DNA of 64,000 nucleotides from Pseudomonas parasichuanensis. Its GTDB lineage: Bacteria; Pseudomonadota; Gammaproteobacteria; Pseudomonadales; Pseudomonadaceae. Positions 48,260 through 58,525 of the stretch are shown here, piece by piece (the first letter of the stretch is position 1; each line of letters starts with the position of its first letter). Position numbers and translations under genes: made by a program. Location: positions 1-64,000 of the forward strand of contig NZ_BQHO01000033.1 in assembly GCF_021601385.1 (NCBI RefSeq), written 5' to 3'. Under the pieces are notes generated by a model, which was not told the origin of the DNA, ran no database searches, and worked only from the letters and a program-made list of their open reading frames with translations.

Positions 48260-50082
48260 CCCCGACCCTGCGCCTGGCCGCCTGCCTGCTGCTGGCCTGC
48301 CTCACGCTCCCGGCCATGGCCGCCCCGCAACACGCCCTGACGCTGTACGACGAAGCGCCGAAATACCCGGCCAACTTCAAGCACTTCGACTTCGTCAACC
48401 CGAACGCGCCCAAGGGCGGCACCTTCCGCCAGTCCAGCTTCGGCGGCTTCGACAGCCTCAACCCGTTCATCAACAAGGGCGTGCCCGCCGACAACGTTGG
48501 CAGCATCTACGACACCCTGATGCGCCAGAGCCTGGACGAACCCTTCACCGAGTACGGCCTGGTGGCCGGCAAGATCGAAAAAGCCCCCGACAACAGCTGG
48601 GTGCGCTTCTACCTGCGCCCCGAAGCGCGCTTCCACGACGGCCACCCGATGCGCGCCGAGGACGTGGTGTTCACCTTCAACGCCCTGATCAAGGATGGCG
48701 CGCCGCTGTACCGCCAGTACTACGGCGATGTCGCCGAGGTGGTCGCCGAAGACCCGCTCAAGGTGCTGTTCAAGTTCAAGCACACCAACAACCGCGAGCT
48801 GCCGCTGATCCTCGGCCAGCTGCCGGTGCTGCCCAAACACTGGTATGAAAACCGCGACTTCAACCGCGGCAACCTGGAAATCCCCCTGGGCAGCGGCCCG
48901 TACAAGGTCGCCGACGTGAAGGCCGGCCGTTCGATCCGCTACGAGCGCGTCAAGGACTACTGGGCCAAGGACCTGCCGATCAACCGCGGCTTCTACAACT
49001 TCGACGTGATGACCTTCGACTCCTACCGCGACAACACCGTCGCCCTCGAAGCGCTCAAGGCCGGCCAGTTCGACTACGGCCTGGAGGTCAGCGCGAAGAA
49101 CTGGGCCACCGCCTACGACGTACCCGCCGTGCGGGATGGCCGGCTGATCAAGGAAGAGCTGCCCAACGGCACCCCCGTCGGCATGCAGGGCTTCATCTTC
49201 AACCTGCGCAAGCCGGTGTTCCAGGATGTGCGGGTGCGCCAGGCGCTGAGCCTGCTGCTGGACTTCGAGTGGACCAACAAGCAGCTGTTCAACGGCGCCT
49301 ACCTGCGCACCGGCAGCTACTTCGAGAACTCGGACATGGCCGCCCAGGGCCTGCCCTCCCCGGCCGAACTGAAAATCCTCGAACCGCTGCGCGGCAAAGT
49401 CCCCGACCAAGTGTTCAGCGAAGCCTTCCACAACCCCGTCACCGACGGCAGCGGCATGATCCGCGAGCAGCAGCGCCAAGCCTACAAGCTGCTGCAGGAG
49501 GCCGGCTGGAAAATCGTCGACGACAAGATGGTCGACAAGGACGGCAAACCACTGAACATCGAGTTCCTGCTGGCCCAGACCCAGTTCGAGCGCATCCTGC
49601 TGCCGTTCAAGCGCAACCTCGCCGACCTGGGCATCGAGCTGAACATCCGCCGCGTCGACGTTTCGCAGTACATCAACCGCCTGCGCTCGCGCGACTACGA
49701 CATGATCGTCGGCGGTTTCCCGCAATCCAACTCCCCCGGCAACGAGCAACGCGAATTCTGGTCCAGCGCCGCCGCCGACAACCCCGGCAGCCGCAACCTC
49801 ATCGGCCTGCGTGACCCCGCCATCGACCAACTGGTGGAGCAGTTGATCAACGCCAACTCGCGCCAAAGCCTGATCGACCACACCCGCGCCCTCGACCGCG
49901 TGCTGCTGTGGGGCTACTACGTGATCCCCAACTGGCACATCAAGACCTGGCGCGTGGCCTACTGGAACCACATCGGCCATCCGCAGGTGCCGCCCAGGTA
50001 CGACATCGGCATCGACACCTGGTGGATCAAGCCCGACGTCACCCCCGCCGTGACAGACGCCCCTGCGGATGAGGCCAACTGA
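48256..50082 (+). CDS. yejA: Periplasmic oligopeptide-binding protein of the Yej transporter (second copy)
   Basis: 608 residues, SBP_bac_5 family, clearly paralogous to the preceding gene (shared [19 protein letters not shown] block and the C-terminal [12 protein letters not shown]). A signal peptide [17 protein letters not shown] starts at the ATG at 48256. Two binding proteins feeding one permease pair suggest that the importer covers two substrate ranges. It overlaps the first copy by 4 bp and precedes yejB by 1 bp. Confidence 0.9.
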   Translation: MTPTLRLAACLLLACLTLPAMAAPQHALTLYDEAPKYPANFKHFDFVNPNAPKGGTFRQSSFGGFDSLNPFINKGVPADNVGSIYDTLMRQSLDEPFTEYGLVAGKIEKAPDNSWVRFYLRPEARFHDGHPMRAEDVVFTFNALIKDGAPLYRQYYGDVAEVVAEDPLKVLFKFKHTNNRELPLILGQLPVLPKHWYENRDFNRGNLEIPLGSGPYKVADVKAGRSIRYERVKDYWAKDLPINRGFYNFDVMTFDSYRDNTVALEALKAGQFDYGLEVSAKNWATAYDVPAVRDGRLIKEELPNGTPVGMQGFIFNLRKPVFQDVRVRQALSLLLDFEWTNKQLFNGAYLRTGSYFENSDMAAQGLPSPAELKILEPLRGKVPDQVFSEAFHNPVTDGSGMIREQQRQAYKLLQEAGWKIVDDKMVDKDGKPLNIEFLLAQTQFERILLPFKRNLADLGIELNIRRVDVSQYINRLRSRDYDMIVGGFPQSNSPGNEQREFWSSAAADNPGSRNLIGLRDPAIDQLVEQLINANSRQSLIDHTRALDRVLLWGYYVIPNWHIKTWRVAYWNHIGHPQVPPRYDIGIDTWWIKPDVTPAVTDAPADEAN

Positions 50083-50083
50083 C

Positions 50084-51157
50084 ATGCTGGCCTATATCCT
50101 GCGCCGCCTGCTGCTGATCATCCCCACGCTGTTCGGCATCCTGATCATCAACTTCATCATCGTCCAGGCCGCCCCCGGCGGCCCGGTCGAGCAGATGATC
50201 GCCAAGCTCGAAGGCTTCGAAGGCGCCACCAGCCGCATCGCCGGCGGCGGCGCCGAAGTGTCGGTGGCCGGCTCCAACTACCGCGGCGCGCAAGGGCTGG
50301 ACCCGGCCCTGATCGCCGAGATCGAACGCATGTACGGCTTCGACAAGTCGGCGCCCGAACGGCTGTGGATCATGGTCAAGAACTACGCCCAGCTCGACTT
50401 CGGCAACAGCTTCTTCCGCGACGCCAAGGTCATCGACCTGATCATCGAGAAGATGCCCGTGTCCATCTCGCTGGGGCTATGGAGCACGCTGATCATGTAC
50501 CTGGTGTCGATCCCATTGGGGATCGCGAAGGCCGTGCGCCACGGCAGCCACTTCGACGTGTGGACCAGCTCGGCCATCGTCGTCGGCTACGCCATCCCCG
50601 CGTTCCTGTTCGCCATCCTGCTGATCGTGCTGTTCGCCGGCGGCAGCTACTTCGACTGGTTCCCGTTGCGCGGGCTCACCTCCAACAACTTTGACGAGCT
50701 GTCCACCACCGGCAAAGTCCTCGACTACTTCTGGCACCTGGTGCTGCCCATCACCGCGCTGGTGATCGGCAACTTCGCCACCATGACCCTGCTGACCAAG
50801 AACAGCTTCCTCGACGAGATCAACAAACAGTACGTGGTCACCGCCAAGGCCAAGGGCCTGAGCCGCACCCGCGTGCTGTACGGCCATGTGTTCCGCAACG
50901 CCATGCTGCTGGTGATCGCCGGCTTCCCCTCGGCGTTCATCGGCATCTTCTTCACCGGTTCCCTGTTGATCGAGGTGATCTTCAGCCTCGACGGCCTGGG
51001 CCTGATGAGCTTCGAAGCGGCGATCAACCGCGACTACCCGGTGGTGTTCGGCACCCTGTTCATCTTCACCCTGCTGGGGCTGTTGGTGAAGCTGATCGGC
51101 GACCTCACCTACACCCTGGTCGATCCGCGTATCGACTTCGCCAGCCGGGAGCACTGA
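50084..51157 (+). CDS. yejB: Peptide ABC transporter permease YejB
   Basis: 357 residues, OppB-type inner-membrane permease with about six helices and a large periplasmic insertion after helix 1 ([19 protein letters not shown]), which is a feature of YejB. The coupling-helix region [24 protein letters not shown] (in parts) contacts the ATPase. One base separates it from the second binding protein and one from yejE. Confidence 0.94.
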   Translation: MLAYILRRLLLIIPTLFGILIINFIIVQAAPGGPVEQMIAKLEGFEGATSRIAGGGAEVSVAGSNYRGAQGLDPALIAEIERMYGFDKSAPERLWIMVKNYAQLDFGNSFFRDAKVIDLIIEKMPVSISLGLWSTLIMYLVSIPLGIAKAVRHGSHFDVWTSSAIVVGYAIPAFLFAILLIVLFAGGSYFDWFPLRGLTSNNFDELSTTGKVLDYFWHLVLPITALVIGNFATMTLLTKNSFLDEINKQYVVTAKAKGLSRTRVLYGHVFRNAMLLVIAGFPSAFIGIFFTGSLLIEVIFSLDGLGLMSFEAAINRDYPVVFGTLFIFTLLGLLVKLIGDLTYTLVDPRIDFASREH

Positions 51158-51158
51158 C

Positions 51159-52178
51159 ATGGCCCTCTCCCCCCTTAACCGCCGGCGCTTCGAGCGCTTC
51201 AAGGCCAACCGCCGTGGCTGGTGGTCGCTGTGGATCTTCGTGGTGCTGTTCGGCCTGAGCCTGGGTGCCGAGCTGATCGCCAACGACAAACCGGTGGCCG
51301 TGCGCTACGACGGGCAGTGGTACTTCCCCGCCTTCAAGCGCTACCCCGAGACCACCTTCGGCGGCGAGTTCCCGCTGGAGGCCAACTACAAGAGCCCGTA
51401 CATCCGCGAGCTGCTGGCCAAGAAAGACGCCTTCGTGCTGTGGGCGCCGATCCCGTTCAGCTACCAGAGCATCAACTACGATCTCAAAGTGCCCGCCCCC
51501 GCGCCGCCCTCGGCCGACAACCTGCTGGGCACCGACGACCAGGGCCGCGACGTGCTGGCCCGGGTGATCTATGGCTTCCGTATTTCGGTGCTGTTCGCCC
51601 TGACCCTGACCCTTGCCAGCTCCGTCGTCGGCGTGATCGCCGGTGCCCTGCAGGGCTTCTACGGCGGCTGGGTCGACCTGGCCGGCCAGCGCTTCCTGGA
51701 GATCTGGTCCGGCCTGCCGGTGCTGTACCTGTTGATCATCCTCGCCAGCTTCGTGCAGCCCAACTTCTGGTGGCTGCTGGGCATCATGCTGCTGTTCTCG
51801 TGGATGAGCCTGGTGGACGTGGTGCGCGCCGAGTTCCTGCGTGGCCGCAACCTCGAATACGTGCGCGCCGCCCGCGCCCTGGGCATGCGCAACGGCCCGA
51901 TCATGTACCGGCACATTTTGCCCAACGCCATGATCTCGACCATGACCTTCATGCCGTTCATCCTCACCGGCGCCATCGGCACCCTCACCGCCCTGGACTT
52001 CCTCGGCTTCGGCCTGCCCGCCGGTTCCCCGTCGCTGGGCGAGCTGGTGGCCCAGGGCAAGTCCAACCTGCAAGCGCCGTGGCTGGGCATCAGCGCCTTC
52101 GCCGTGCTGGCGGTGATGCTGAGCCTGCTGGTGTTCATCGGCGAGTCCGCCCGCGATGCCTTCGACCCAAGGAAATGA
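51159..52178 (+). CDS. yejE: Peptide ABC transporter permease YejE
   Basis: 339 residues, OppC-type permease. It opens with NRRRFERFKANRRGWWSLW before helix 1, and has the long periplasmic loop and GTDDQGRDVLARVIYGFRIS (in parts) typical of this branch. The EAA-type loop is EYVRAARALGMRNGPIMYRHILPNA. It is the partner of YejB. Confidence 0.94.
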   Translation: MALSPLNRRRFERFKANRRGWWSLWIFVVLFGLSLGAELIANDKPVAVRYDGQWYFPAFKRYPETTFGGEFPLEANYKSPYIRELLAKKDAFVLWAPIPFSYQSINYDLKVPAPAPPSADNLLGTDDQGRDVLARVIYGFRISVLFALTLTLASSVVGVIAGALQGFYGGWVDLAGQRFLEIWSGLPVLYLLIILASFVQPNFWWLLGIMLLFSWMSLVDVVRAEFLRGRNLEYVRAARALGMRNGPIMYRHILPNAMISTMTFMPFILTGAIGTLTALDFLGFGLPAGSPSLGELVAQGKSNLQAPWLGISAFAVLAVMLSLLVFIGESARDAFDPRK

Positions 52179-52179
52179 C

Positions 52180-53790
<1,611 letters not shown>

Positions 53791-53798
53791 AACTGGCC

Positions 53799-53902
53799 CC
53801 TGTGGGAGCGGGCTTGCCCGCGAAGCCTGCGACTCGGTGTATGGCACCGGCTGCGCCGGTGTTCGCGGCGGTTCGGCGCTCCGATGAACCCGCTCCCACA
53901 GG
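53799..53902. repeat. REP pair after yejF
   Basis: CCTGTGGGAGCGGG (53799-53812) and its perfect inverse CCCGCTCCCACAGG (53889-53902) enclose a GCACCGGCTGCGCCGGTG hairpin. It may also help end transcription of the yej operon. Confidence 0.75.
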
Positions 53903-54126
53903 AATCTCGTGAGCCGGACCGGCCAATATCCACAACTGCTGACTTCGCTACCCGTCACGAAAACTCAGATTAAAGCCCTTACTTGTAGTCCATTTCCCAA
54001 ACATACTCCTGCCGCCTTTTTTCCGTTGCGGTCGCTTTGGCAGCCCCCTAGTCTCGGCGAGTCGCTGAGTCTAGCGATCGACTTTGACAGGTCGCGACGG
54101 TATTAAGCCTACGGCTAGCCTTCAAT

Positions 54127-54209
54127 GGTGGCTGTACGTGCGGGCACGCTTGCGTGCGCCGGAACTTTGCTTATTCCGCCGGTCTGTCAACCCACGTACA
54201 GCTGCCACC
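54127..54209 (+). ncRNA. Structured RNA leader (cloverleaf-like) before a DUF6124-like gene
   Basis: An outer stem of 14 pairs joins GGTGGC-TGTACGTG (54127-54140) to CACGTACA-GCT-GCCACC (54193-54209, GCT bulged). Inside are two hairpins: GCACG/CGTGC (54144-54148 with 54153-54157) and CGGAA/TTCCG (54160-54164 with 54174-54178). A short AGCC-TAC-GGCT hairpin (about 54106-54116) precedes it, and a TTGACA box lies at 54084-54089. The element ends 49 bp before the ATG of the small gene. From memory, similar leaders recur before small DUF3077/DUF6124-type genes in pseudomonads; I cannot name an Rfam family. Confidence 0.6.
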
Positions 54210-54258
54210 CTTCTGTTTGACAGCAGTCAGGTGACCGCCCCTTTTTAAGGAATAGGTC

Positions 54259-54504
54259 ATGTTGAAGATTGTTCCCGATCCACCCCACAACCACCACTCC
54301 CTCGAAGACACCCTCATCCAGGCCGCGGAGTACGCGCTGTGCGTGCAGGCTGTGGCGCATCAGGTCATTTCGGTCCAGCCCAAGGCGCCCGCGTCGGTCC
54401 TGATCATGGCGTTGATGCATGAGATCGAGGCGCTGCGGGTGCTGCTTGAGTCGGCATTGATTCAGGTGCAGATGCCGCAAATGGAGCGCCGGGCGTTTCA
54501 CTAG
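54259..54504 (+). CDS. DUF6124-like small protein
   Basis: 81 residues, soluble, largely helical (LEDTLIQAAEYALCVQAVAHQ and LIMALMHEIEALRVLLESAL), starting with the typical KIVPDPP segment. I place it tentatively with the pseudomonad-specific DUF6124 family, of unknown function. An AAGG site precedes ATG 54259, and a structured RNA leader lies just upstream, so expression is probably controlled after transcription. A DUF3077 gene follows across a REP pair. Confidence 0.65.
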   Translation: MLKIVPDPPHNHHSLEDTLIQAAEYALCVQAVAHQVISVQPKAPASVLIMALMHEIEALRVLLESALIQVQMPQMERRAFH

Positions 54505-54536
54505 GCCGTTGGCGATGTGTCGCCTGGGCTGGTGCT

Positions 54537-54633
54537 ATCGCGGGGCAAGTCGCATCGGCGCACCGCCGCTCCCACGCATCTCCCCGCCCGCAGGGTTATG
54601 CCTGCATCCGTGGGAGCGGGTTTGACCCGCGAT
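54537..54633. repeat. REP pair between the two small DUF genes
   Basis: ATCGCGGGGCAAGTCGC with CGCCGCTCCCACG (54537-54575) faces CGTGGGAGCGGGTTTGACCCGCGAT (54609-54633). Confidence 0.7.
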
Positions 54634-54674
54634 AGGGCCCGCCCAGGTACCGATCATTTCAGGGAGATTGAGCA

Positions 54675-54944
54675 ATGAACACAGACGATACCGCGCCCCG
54701 CACCACCGTGGGCAAGACCAAGTTCTACCAAGGCGAAGGGATGACCGACCCGCTGTTCTGCATAGAGCCCGGCATCCCCTGCCAGCATGCACGGGACCAG
54801 GCCTCGGAGCTGATGGGCTGCGTGCGCGACCTGACCATCACCGGGATCATGGAAGACAAGCCGCAACTGCTGTGGGCGTCGTATTACCTGAGCGCGCTGG
54901 CCAAGGCGTTGATGGATGATGCGGAGCTGGGGATGAAGCACTGA
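54675..54944 (+). CDS. DUF3077 family protein
   Basis: 89 residues. The FCIEPGIPCQHARDQASELMGC core and the helix LLWASYYLSALAKALMDDAE match the DUF3077 family, which is common in Pseudomonas in many copies and has no known role. A GGGAG site precedes ATG 54675. It lies 170 bp after the DUF6124-like gene, with a REP pair between them. Confidence 0.75.
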   Translation: MNTDDTAPRTTVGKTKFYQGEGMTDPLFCIEPGIPCQHARDQASELMGCVRDLTITGIMEDKPQLLWASYYLSALAKALMDDAELGMKH

Positions 54945-55060
54945 GGATTGGAGCCGCTTAGTAGCTGACCCCGGGATGTAGCAGCGGCTTTGTCGGAGCG
55001 CCGAAACGATCGGCAAGGGTCGCAACACTGCCCCGGACTCTCCTATCACGCTGACATCGC

Positions 55061-55108
55061 TGGGGCTGCTTCGCAGCCCTTTCGCGGCACAAGGCCGCTC
55101 CTACACTG
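55061..55108. repeat. REP-type element
   Basis: A GGGCTGCTTCGCAGCCC hairpin is followed by TTTCGCGGCACAAGGCCGCTCCTACA, a REP unit with its side hairpin. The rest of 54945-55184 shows nothing else. Confidence 0.65.
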
Positions 55109-55184
55109 GATTGCGTGTTGGTTGAAAAGCGGTTCGGCCGGTTGAAGCGGCTGGGCTGTGGGGACATCAACTTGGGAGGTATTC

Positions 55185-55850
55185 ATGGAGTGTCATATCC
55201 GCCGCGCTCAGCGCGACGACGCAGAAGCCATCAGCCGTATCGTGATCACGGCACTGCGTGAGTCCAACGCACGGGACTATCCAGCCGAGGTGATCGCCCA
55301 GATCGAGCAGAGCTTTTCGCCTGCGGCGGTCTGTGCATTGCTCGCTAACCGGGTGGTGTTCGTAGCGGTCTGCCAAGGGCAATTGCTGGCGACAGCAAGC
55401 CTGGATGGTGATGTTGTGAGAACGGTATTTGTTGCGCCAGCGCACCAAGGGGCAGGCATAGGCAAACAGTTGATGGATGCCATCCATGCACAAGCGGTCA
55501 GGGCTGGCATCAAGTCACTGCGCGTACCGTCTTCCATCACTGCCCAAGCATTCTACGCACGCTTGGGGTACCAGAAGATTCGCGATGCGTTCCATGGTGT
55601 GGAACGCACCATCGTCATGGAAAAAACTGCGCTGACCCTTCCCCAAGCGGCCCATGCCCTCAACGTTTCTTGCGCGCATATGGCGCAGTTGCTGGATGTG
55701 GGGGCAATGCCTGTTACCAGCGCTGACGGTCAACCCGTTATTACGTTTGCTGAATTGATTGCCTACAAGGACAAGCGCGACGGGATCAGCCGGGCGGCGA
55801 TGAAAGCGCTGGCTGACCAGGCACAGGATCTGGACCTGGGCTACGAATGA
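55185..55850 (+). CDS. GNAT acetyltransferase fused to an antitoxin-like HTH domain
   Basis: 221 residues. Residues about 1-145 are a GNAT acetyltransferase with the acetyl-CoA loop VAPAHQGAGIGKQLM. Residues about 150-221 (LTLPQAAHALNVSCAHMAQLLD, then ITFAELIAYKDKRDG, ending in LDLGYE) look like the excisionase-type HTH antitoxins that normally pair with PIN-domain toxins. That combination is unusual. No PIN gene follows: 55851-56127 holds no supported gene. It may be an acetyltransferase that binds DNA, or a rearranged toxin-antitoxin remnant. The ATG at 55185 has GGGAGG upstream. Confidence 0.75.
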   Translation: MECHIRRAQRDDAEAISRIVITALRESNARDYPAEVIAQIEQSFSPAAVCALLANRVVFVAVCQGQLLATASLDGDVVRTVFVAPAHQGAGIGKQLMDAIHAQAVRAGIKSLRVPSSITAQAFYARLGYQKIRDAFHGVERTIVMEKTALTLPQAAHALNVSCAHMAQLLDVGAMPVTSADGQPVITFAELIAYKDKRDGISRAAMKALADQAQDLDLGYE

Positions 55851-56127
55851 AATGCCAGACCATGATGGTGAAACCTGGCCACCGTACCTGTTGCCCTGCG
55901 GCTGATCAACCAAGTACCGCTTTGCCGGCATAACCTCCACGGCACCCCAACAAATGTAGGGCTACAGTGATCGCTGAGAACAGCACCTGCGAATGGCCCT
56001 GGGAGCATCTGTCAGCGCACCACCTGCCGTAATTTGCGCTGCACCTTGCACGAAAAAGCCCGTTACTCACGCCCATGCCCAGTGCGGTTCAAAGCCCAGG
56101 CAGCACAGTGGCGAAGGAGAACGGACC

Positions 56128-57180
56128 ATGCCCAAGAAAATCATCATCTCGTTTGACGGCACCTGGAATACCCCGGATACGAAGTCCGAAATCAAAGGCA
56201 GCAAAAGCACCAACGTGTGGAAGTTGCACGCTGCCCTGCTCGCTCGCGACAAGGACGGCACAACCCAGAACAAATGGTACGACGCAGGCGTTGGCACCGA
56301 CTGGTACGACCGCCTAAGCGGTGGCGCCTTCGGCGTGGGCCTTTCAGAAAAAATCCTCGACGGTTATCGCCACCTGGCAAGCACTTACGAGCCGGGTGAC
56401 CTGGTCCATATCTTCGGTTTCAGCCGGGGCGCCTACACAGCACGCAGCCTAGTGGGCCTGATCCGCAACGCGGGGCTGCTCAAGCCCGAGCACCTCGACC
56501 TGGCCCGTGAGGCCTATGGCCTATACCGCACCCGCGACGAAGGCGCCGACTCGGACAGCGCGCAACTCTTTCGCAGCAACTTCTCGCGCACCATCACCAT
56601 CCACATGCTGGGCATCTGGGACACGGTTGGCGCACTGGGCGTGCCGCTGGAGTCCTTCGACTGGTTCAACAAGTCGTACTACGAATTCCATGACACCGAA
56701 CTGAGTTCGATCGTGCACAACGCCTTCCATGCAGTGGCTATCGATGAGTGGCGCAAGAACTACCAGTGCACCCTGTGGGACCCGAAGAGCAAACCCAACC
56801 AGCGTGTAGAGCAAGTCTGGTTCTCCGGTGCCCACGCCAATATCGGCGGTGGCTACCCGGACAGCAGCCTCTCGGATATCGCCCTGACGTGGATGATCAA
56901 CAAGGCGGTCGAATGTGGGTTGGCGGTGGACACCAGCAAGATCCCCAGCCTGCCCACCACCACACTGCCGATCACCAACTCGTACAAACAGTTCCTCGGC
57001 GGTGCCTACAGCAAATTCAACCCGCCGTACTACCGGGACATCGGGCAAACGCAGTTTGGCCGGGAGGCCATCGACTCAAGCGTCGAAGACCGGCTGAAAC
57101 ACGAGGCGGATTACAAGCCAAAGAATGCAGTTGGCCCAAACCTGGTCGGCAGCTTCACGCCGGTTGGAAAAGTCAGGTGA
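56128..57180 (+). CDS. DUF2235 (Tle1-like) alpha/beta-hydrolase domain protein
   Basis: 350 residues, consisting almost only of the DUF2235 domain found in type VI secretion phospholipase effectors (Tle1) and in some eukaryotic-like lipases. The start KKIIISFDGTWN, nucleophile Ser99 in GFSRGAY, an acid candidate in GIWDTVGALG and a His candidate in WFSGAHANIGGGYPD form the expected triad. There is no VgrG, PAAR or immunity gene next to it, so an antibacterial role is not shown by context; it may be a housekeeping or accessory lipase. The ATG at 56128 has GGAG 8 nt upstream. The gene is isolated. Confidence 0.85.
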   Translation: MPKKIIISFDGTWNTPDTKSEIKGSKSTNVWKLHAALLARDKDGTTQNKWYDAGVGTDWYDRLSGGAFGVGLSEKILDGYRHLASTYEPGDLVHIFGFSRGAYTARSLVGLIRNAGLLKPEHLDLAREAYGLYRTRDEGADSDSAQLFRSNFSRTITIHMLGIWDTVGALGVPLESFDWFNKSYYEFHDTELSSIVHNAFHAVAIDEWRKNYQCTLWDPKSKPNQRVEQVWFSGAHANIGGGYPDSSLSDIALTWMINKAVECGLAVDTSKIPSLPTTTLPITNSYKQFLGGAYSKFNPPYYRDIGQTQFGREAIDSSVEDRLKHEADYKPKNAVGPNLVGSFTPVGKVR

Positions 57181-57242
57181 CGTTAGCGTGCGCCGGCCAC
57201 CGGCTCGGGACGCAGGCAAAGGCCTGTCATCGTTTTATCCAG

Positions 57243-57285
57243 AATTATTGAAATTCAATAATTATTGGCCTGGAATAATTCCAGG
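57243..57285. promoter_or_regulatory. Two tandem A/T-rich palindromes after the DUF2235 gene
   Basis: AATTATTGAA-A-TTCAATAATT (57243-57263) and CCTGGAA-TAA-TTCCAGG (57269-57285) are perfect dyads 5 bp apart, in an otherwise GC-rich region. They may be a terminator for the DUF2235 gene without a T-run or protein-binding sites. The rest of the 211-bp gap shows nothing else. Confidence 0.4.
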
Positions 57286-57391
57286 TAAAACCATCGAGCT
57301 ATAGGGTCTGAGAGTGGATGTTCTCAGACCTGGCTATGCGATGCCGTTTCACCGGCAGCCATGGGAGCCATGTCGTACCTGCCTTCGGGTT

Positions 57392-58306
57392 TCAGGTACC
57401 CTGCACCAACGCTGCTTCCATTTCCCGAGCCTGCTCGCGTAACGCCCGGCAAAAAGGCTCCACCACCACCGACGCCGGCCGATGCTCTGGCCGGATCAGC
57501 ATCACCTGGTAAGGCACCGAGATACGCAACCGCCGAATCGGCAACCCACCCTGCCCCGCCTCCAGCCCGCTCAACGGGTTGATGATCGCCACCCCCAGCC
57601 CCTGCCGGACCATCGCGCACACCGAGGCCGCACTGGTGGTCTCGATCACCGTGCGCCGGTTCACTCCAGCAGCGCGGAAGTGCTGGTCGAGCTGCTGGCG
57701 GTAGGTGTCGAGGCTGGCCAGGTTGATGAAGTCGACTTCGTCAAAATCACTCAGCTCAAGTACCGCCTTGGCCTGCAACGGGTGCCCCTGTGGCAGCACG
57801 CAGACCATGTCGGCGCTGAACAGCAACTCGCCCACCGCGCCCCGTGGCACCTGCTCGACTTCGGTCAGGCCGAGGTCGTGCTGCTGTGCGACCAGCGACT
57901 CCTCCAATAGCGGCGACTCCTGGGCGGTGATGCTCACGCTGACGCCTCGGTGTTGCTGGTGGAAGCGCTGGCAGGCCCTGGGCAGCAGGGTTTGCGAGAA
58001 CAGCGGCAGGCAGGTGATGGCCAACCGGCCTTGCTCGAAGTTGCGGATGGCCTGGGCAAAGCGGTCGATGCGCTCCAGGCCGACGAAGGCGCGCTCGACC
58101 TCGTCGATCAGCAGCAAGGCCTGGGCGGTGGGCGCCAGGCGCCCGCCTTCGCGGTCGAACAGGTTCAGGCCGGTGACCTGCTCCATGCGCGCCAGCTCGC
58201 GGCTGACGGTGGGCTGCGAAGTGAACAGCAGGCGGGCGGCGCCGGTGACGCTGCCGGCGGCCATGATGGCGCGGAACACTTCGATGTGGCGGACGGAGAG
58301 TTTCAT
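57392..58306 (-). CDS. LysR-family regulator, divergent from lysA
   Basis: 304 residues: HTH (about 5-62, GSVTGAARLLFTSQPTVSREL) plus a LysR effector-binding domain. Its position, divergent from lysA, is that of LysR-type activators of diaminopimelate decarboxylase. A 24-bp perfect palindrome (58453-58476) in the intergenic region is a plausible site. The ATG at 58306 gives the normal length. A REP pair lies between it and lysA. Confidence 0.85.
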   Translation of the reverse strand: MKLSVRHIEVFRAIMAAGSVTGAARLLFTSQPTVSRELARMEQVTGLNLFDREGGRLAPTAQALLLIDEVERAFVGLERIDRFAQAIRNFEQGRLAITCLPLFSQTLLPRACQRFHQQHRGVSVSITAQESPLLEESLVAQQHDLGLTEVEQVPRGAVGELLFSADMVCVLPQGHPLQAKAVLELSDFDEVDFINLASLDTYRQQLDQHFRAAGVNRRTVIETTSAASVCAMVRQGLGVAIINPLSGLEAGQGGLPIRRLRISVPYQVMLIRPEHRPASVVVEPFCRALREQAREMEAALVQGT

Positions 58307-58341
58307 GGGGCGCCCCAAGGCCTTTGGATTTAGCAGGGTTC

Positions 58342-58421
58342 CCTGTGGGAGCTGGCTTGCCAGCGATGCGCTGGTTGGCACCGGCTGCGCTGGTGATCGC
58401 CGGCAAGCCGGCTCCCACAGG
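58342..58421. repeat. REP pair in the lysR-lysA intergenic region
   Basis: CCTGTGGGAGCTGGCTTGCC (58342-58361) faces GGCAAGCCGGCTCCCACAGG (58402-58421). Confidence 0.75.
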
Positions 58422-58452
58422 AATCACTCAACATATCAAATATGAATAGCAA

Positions 58453-58476
58453 TCAGAAAAATAGCTATTTTTCTGA
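58453..58476. promoter_or_regulatory. 24-bp perfect palindrome upstream of lysA
   Basis: TCAGAAAAATAG and CTATTTTTCTGA form an uninterrupted dyad 49 bp upstream of the lysA ATG. It is a likely LysR-protein operator or a leader hairpin. Confidence 0.55.
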
Positions 58477-58525
58477 ATCCACCCATTCCCTCACCATCGG
58501 TGCATCCATTACAAGGAACACCACC

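Noticed and set aside
48202-50085. Minus-strand open frame of about 600 codons
   Set aside because: Mirror of the second Yej binding-protein gene; valine-, glycine- and aspartate-rich sequence with no family features.
53799-53902. REP pairs as possible mobile-element ends
   Set aside because: The CTGTGGGAGCGGG palindromes recur at many gene ends throughout the window and fit ordinary Pseudomonas REPs; no REP-associated tyrosine transposase (RAYT) gene is present here.
55851-56127. Expected PIN toxin gene after the antitoxin-like HTH
   Set aside because: No open frame with PIN features or a ribosome site exists in the gap.
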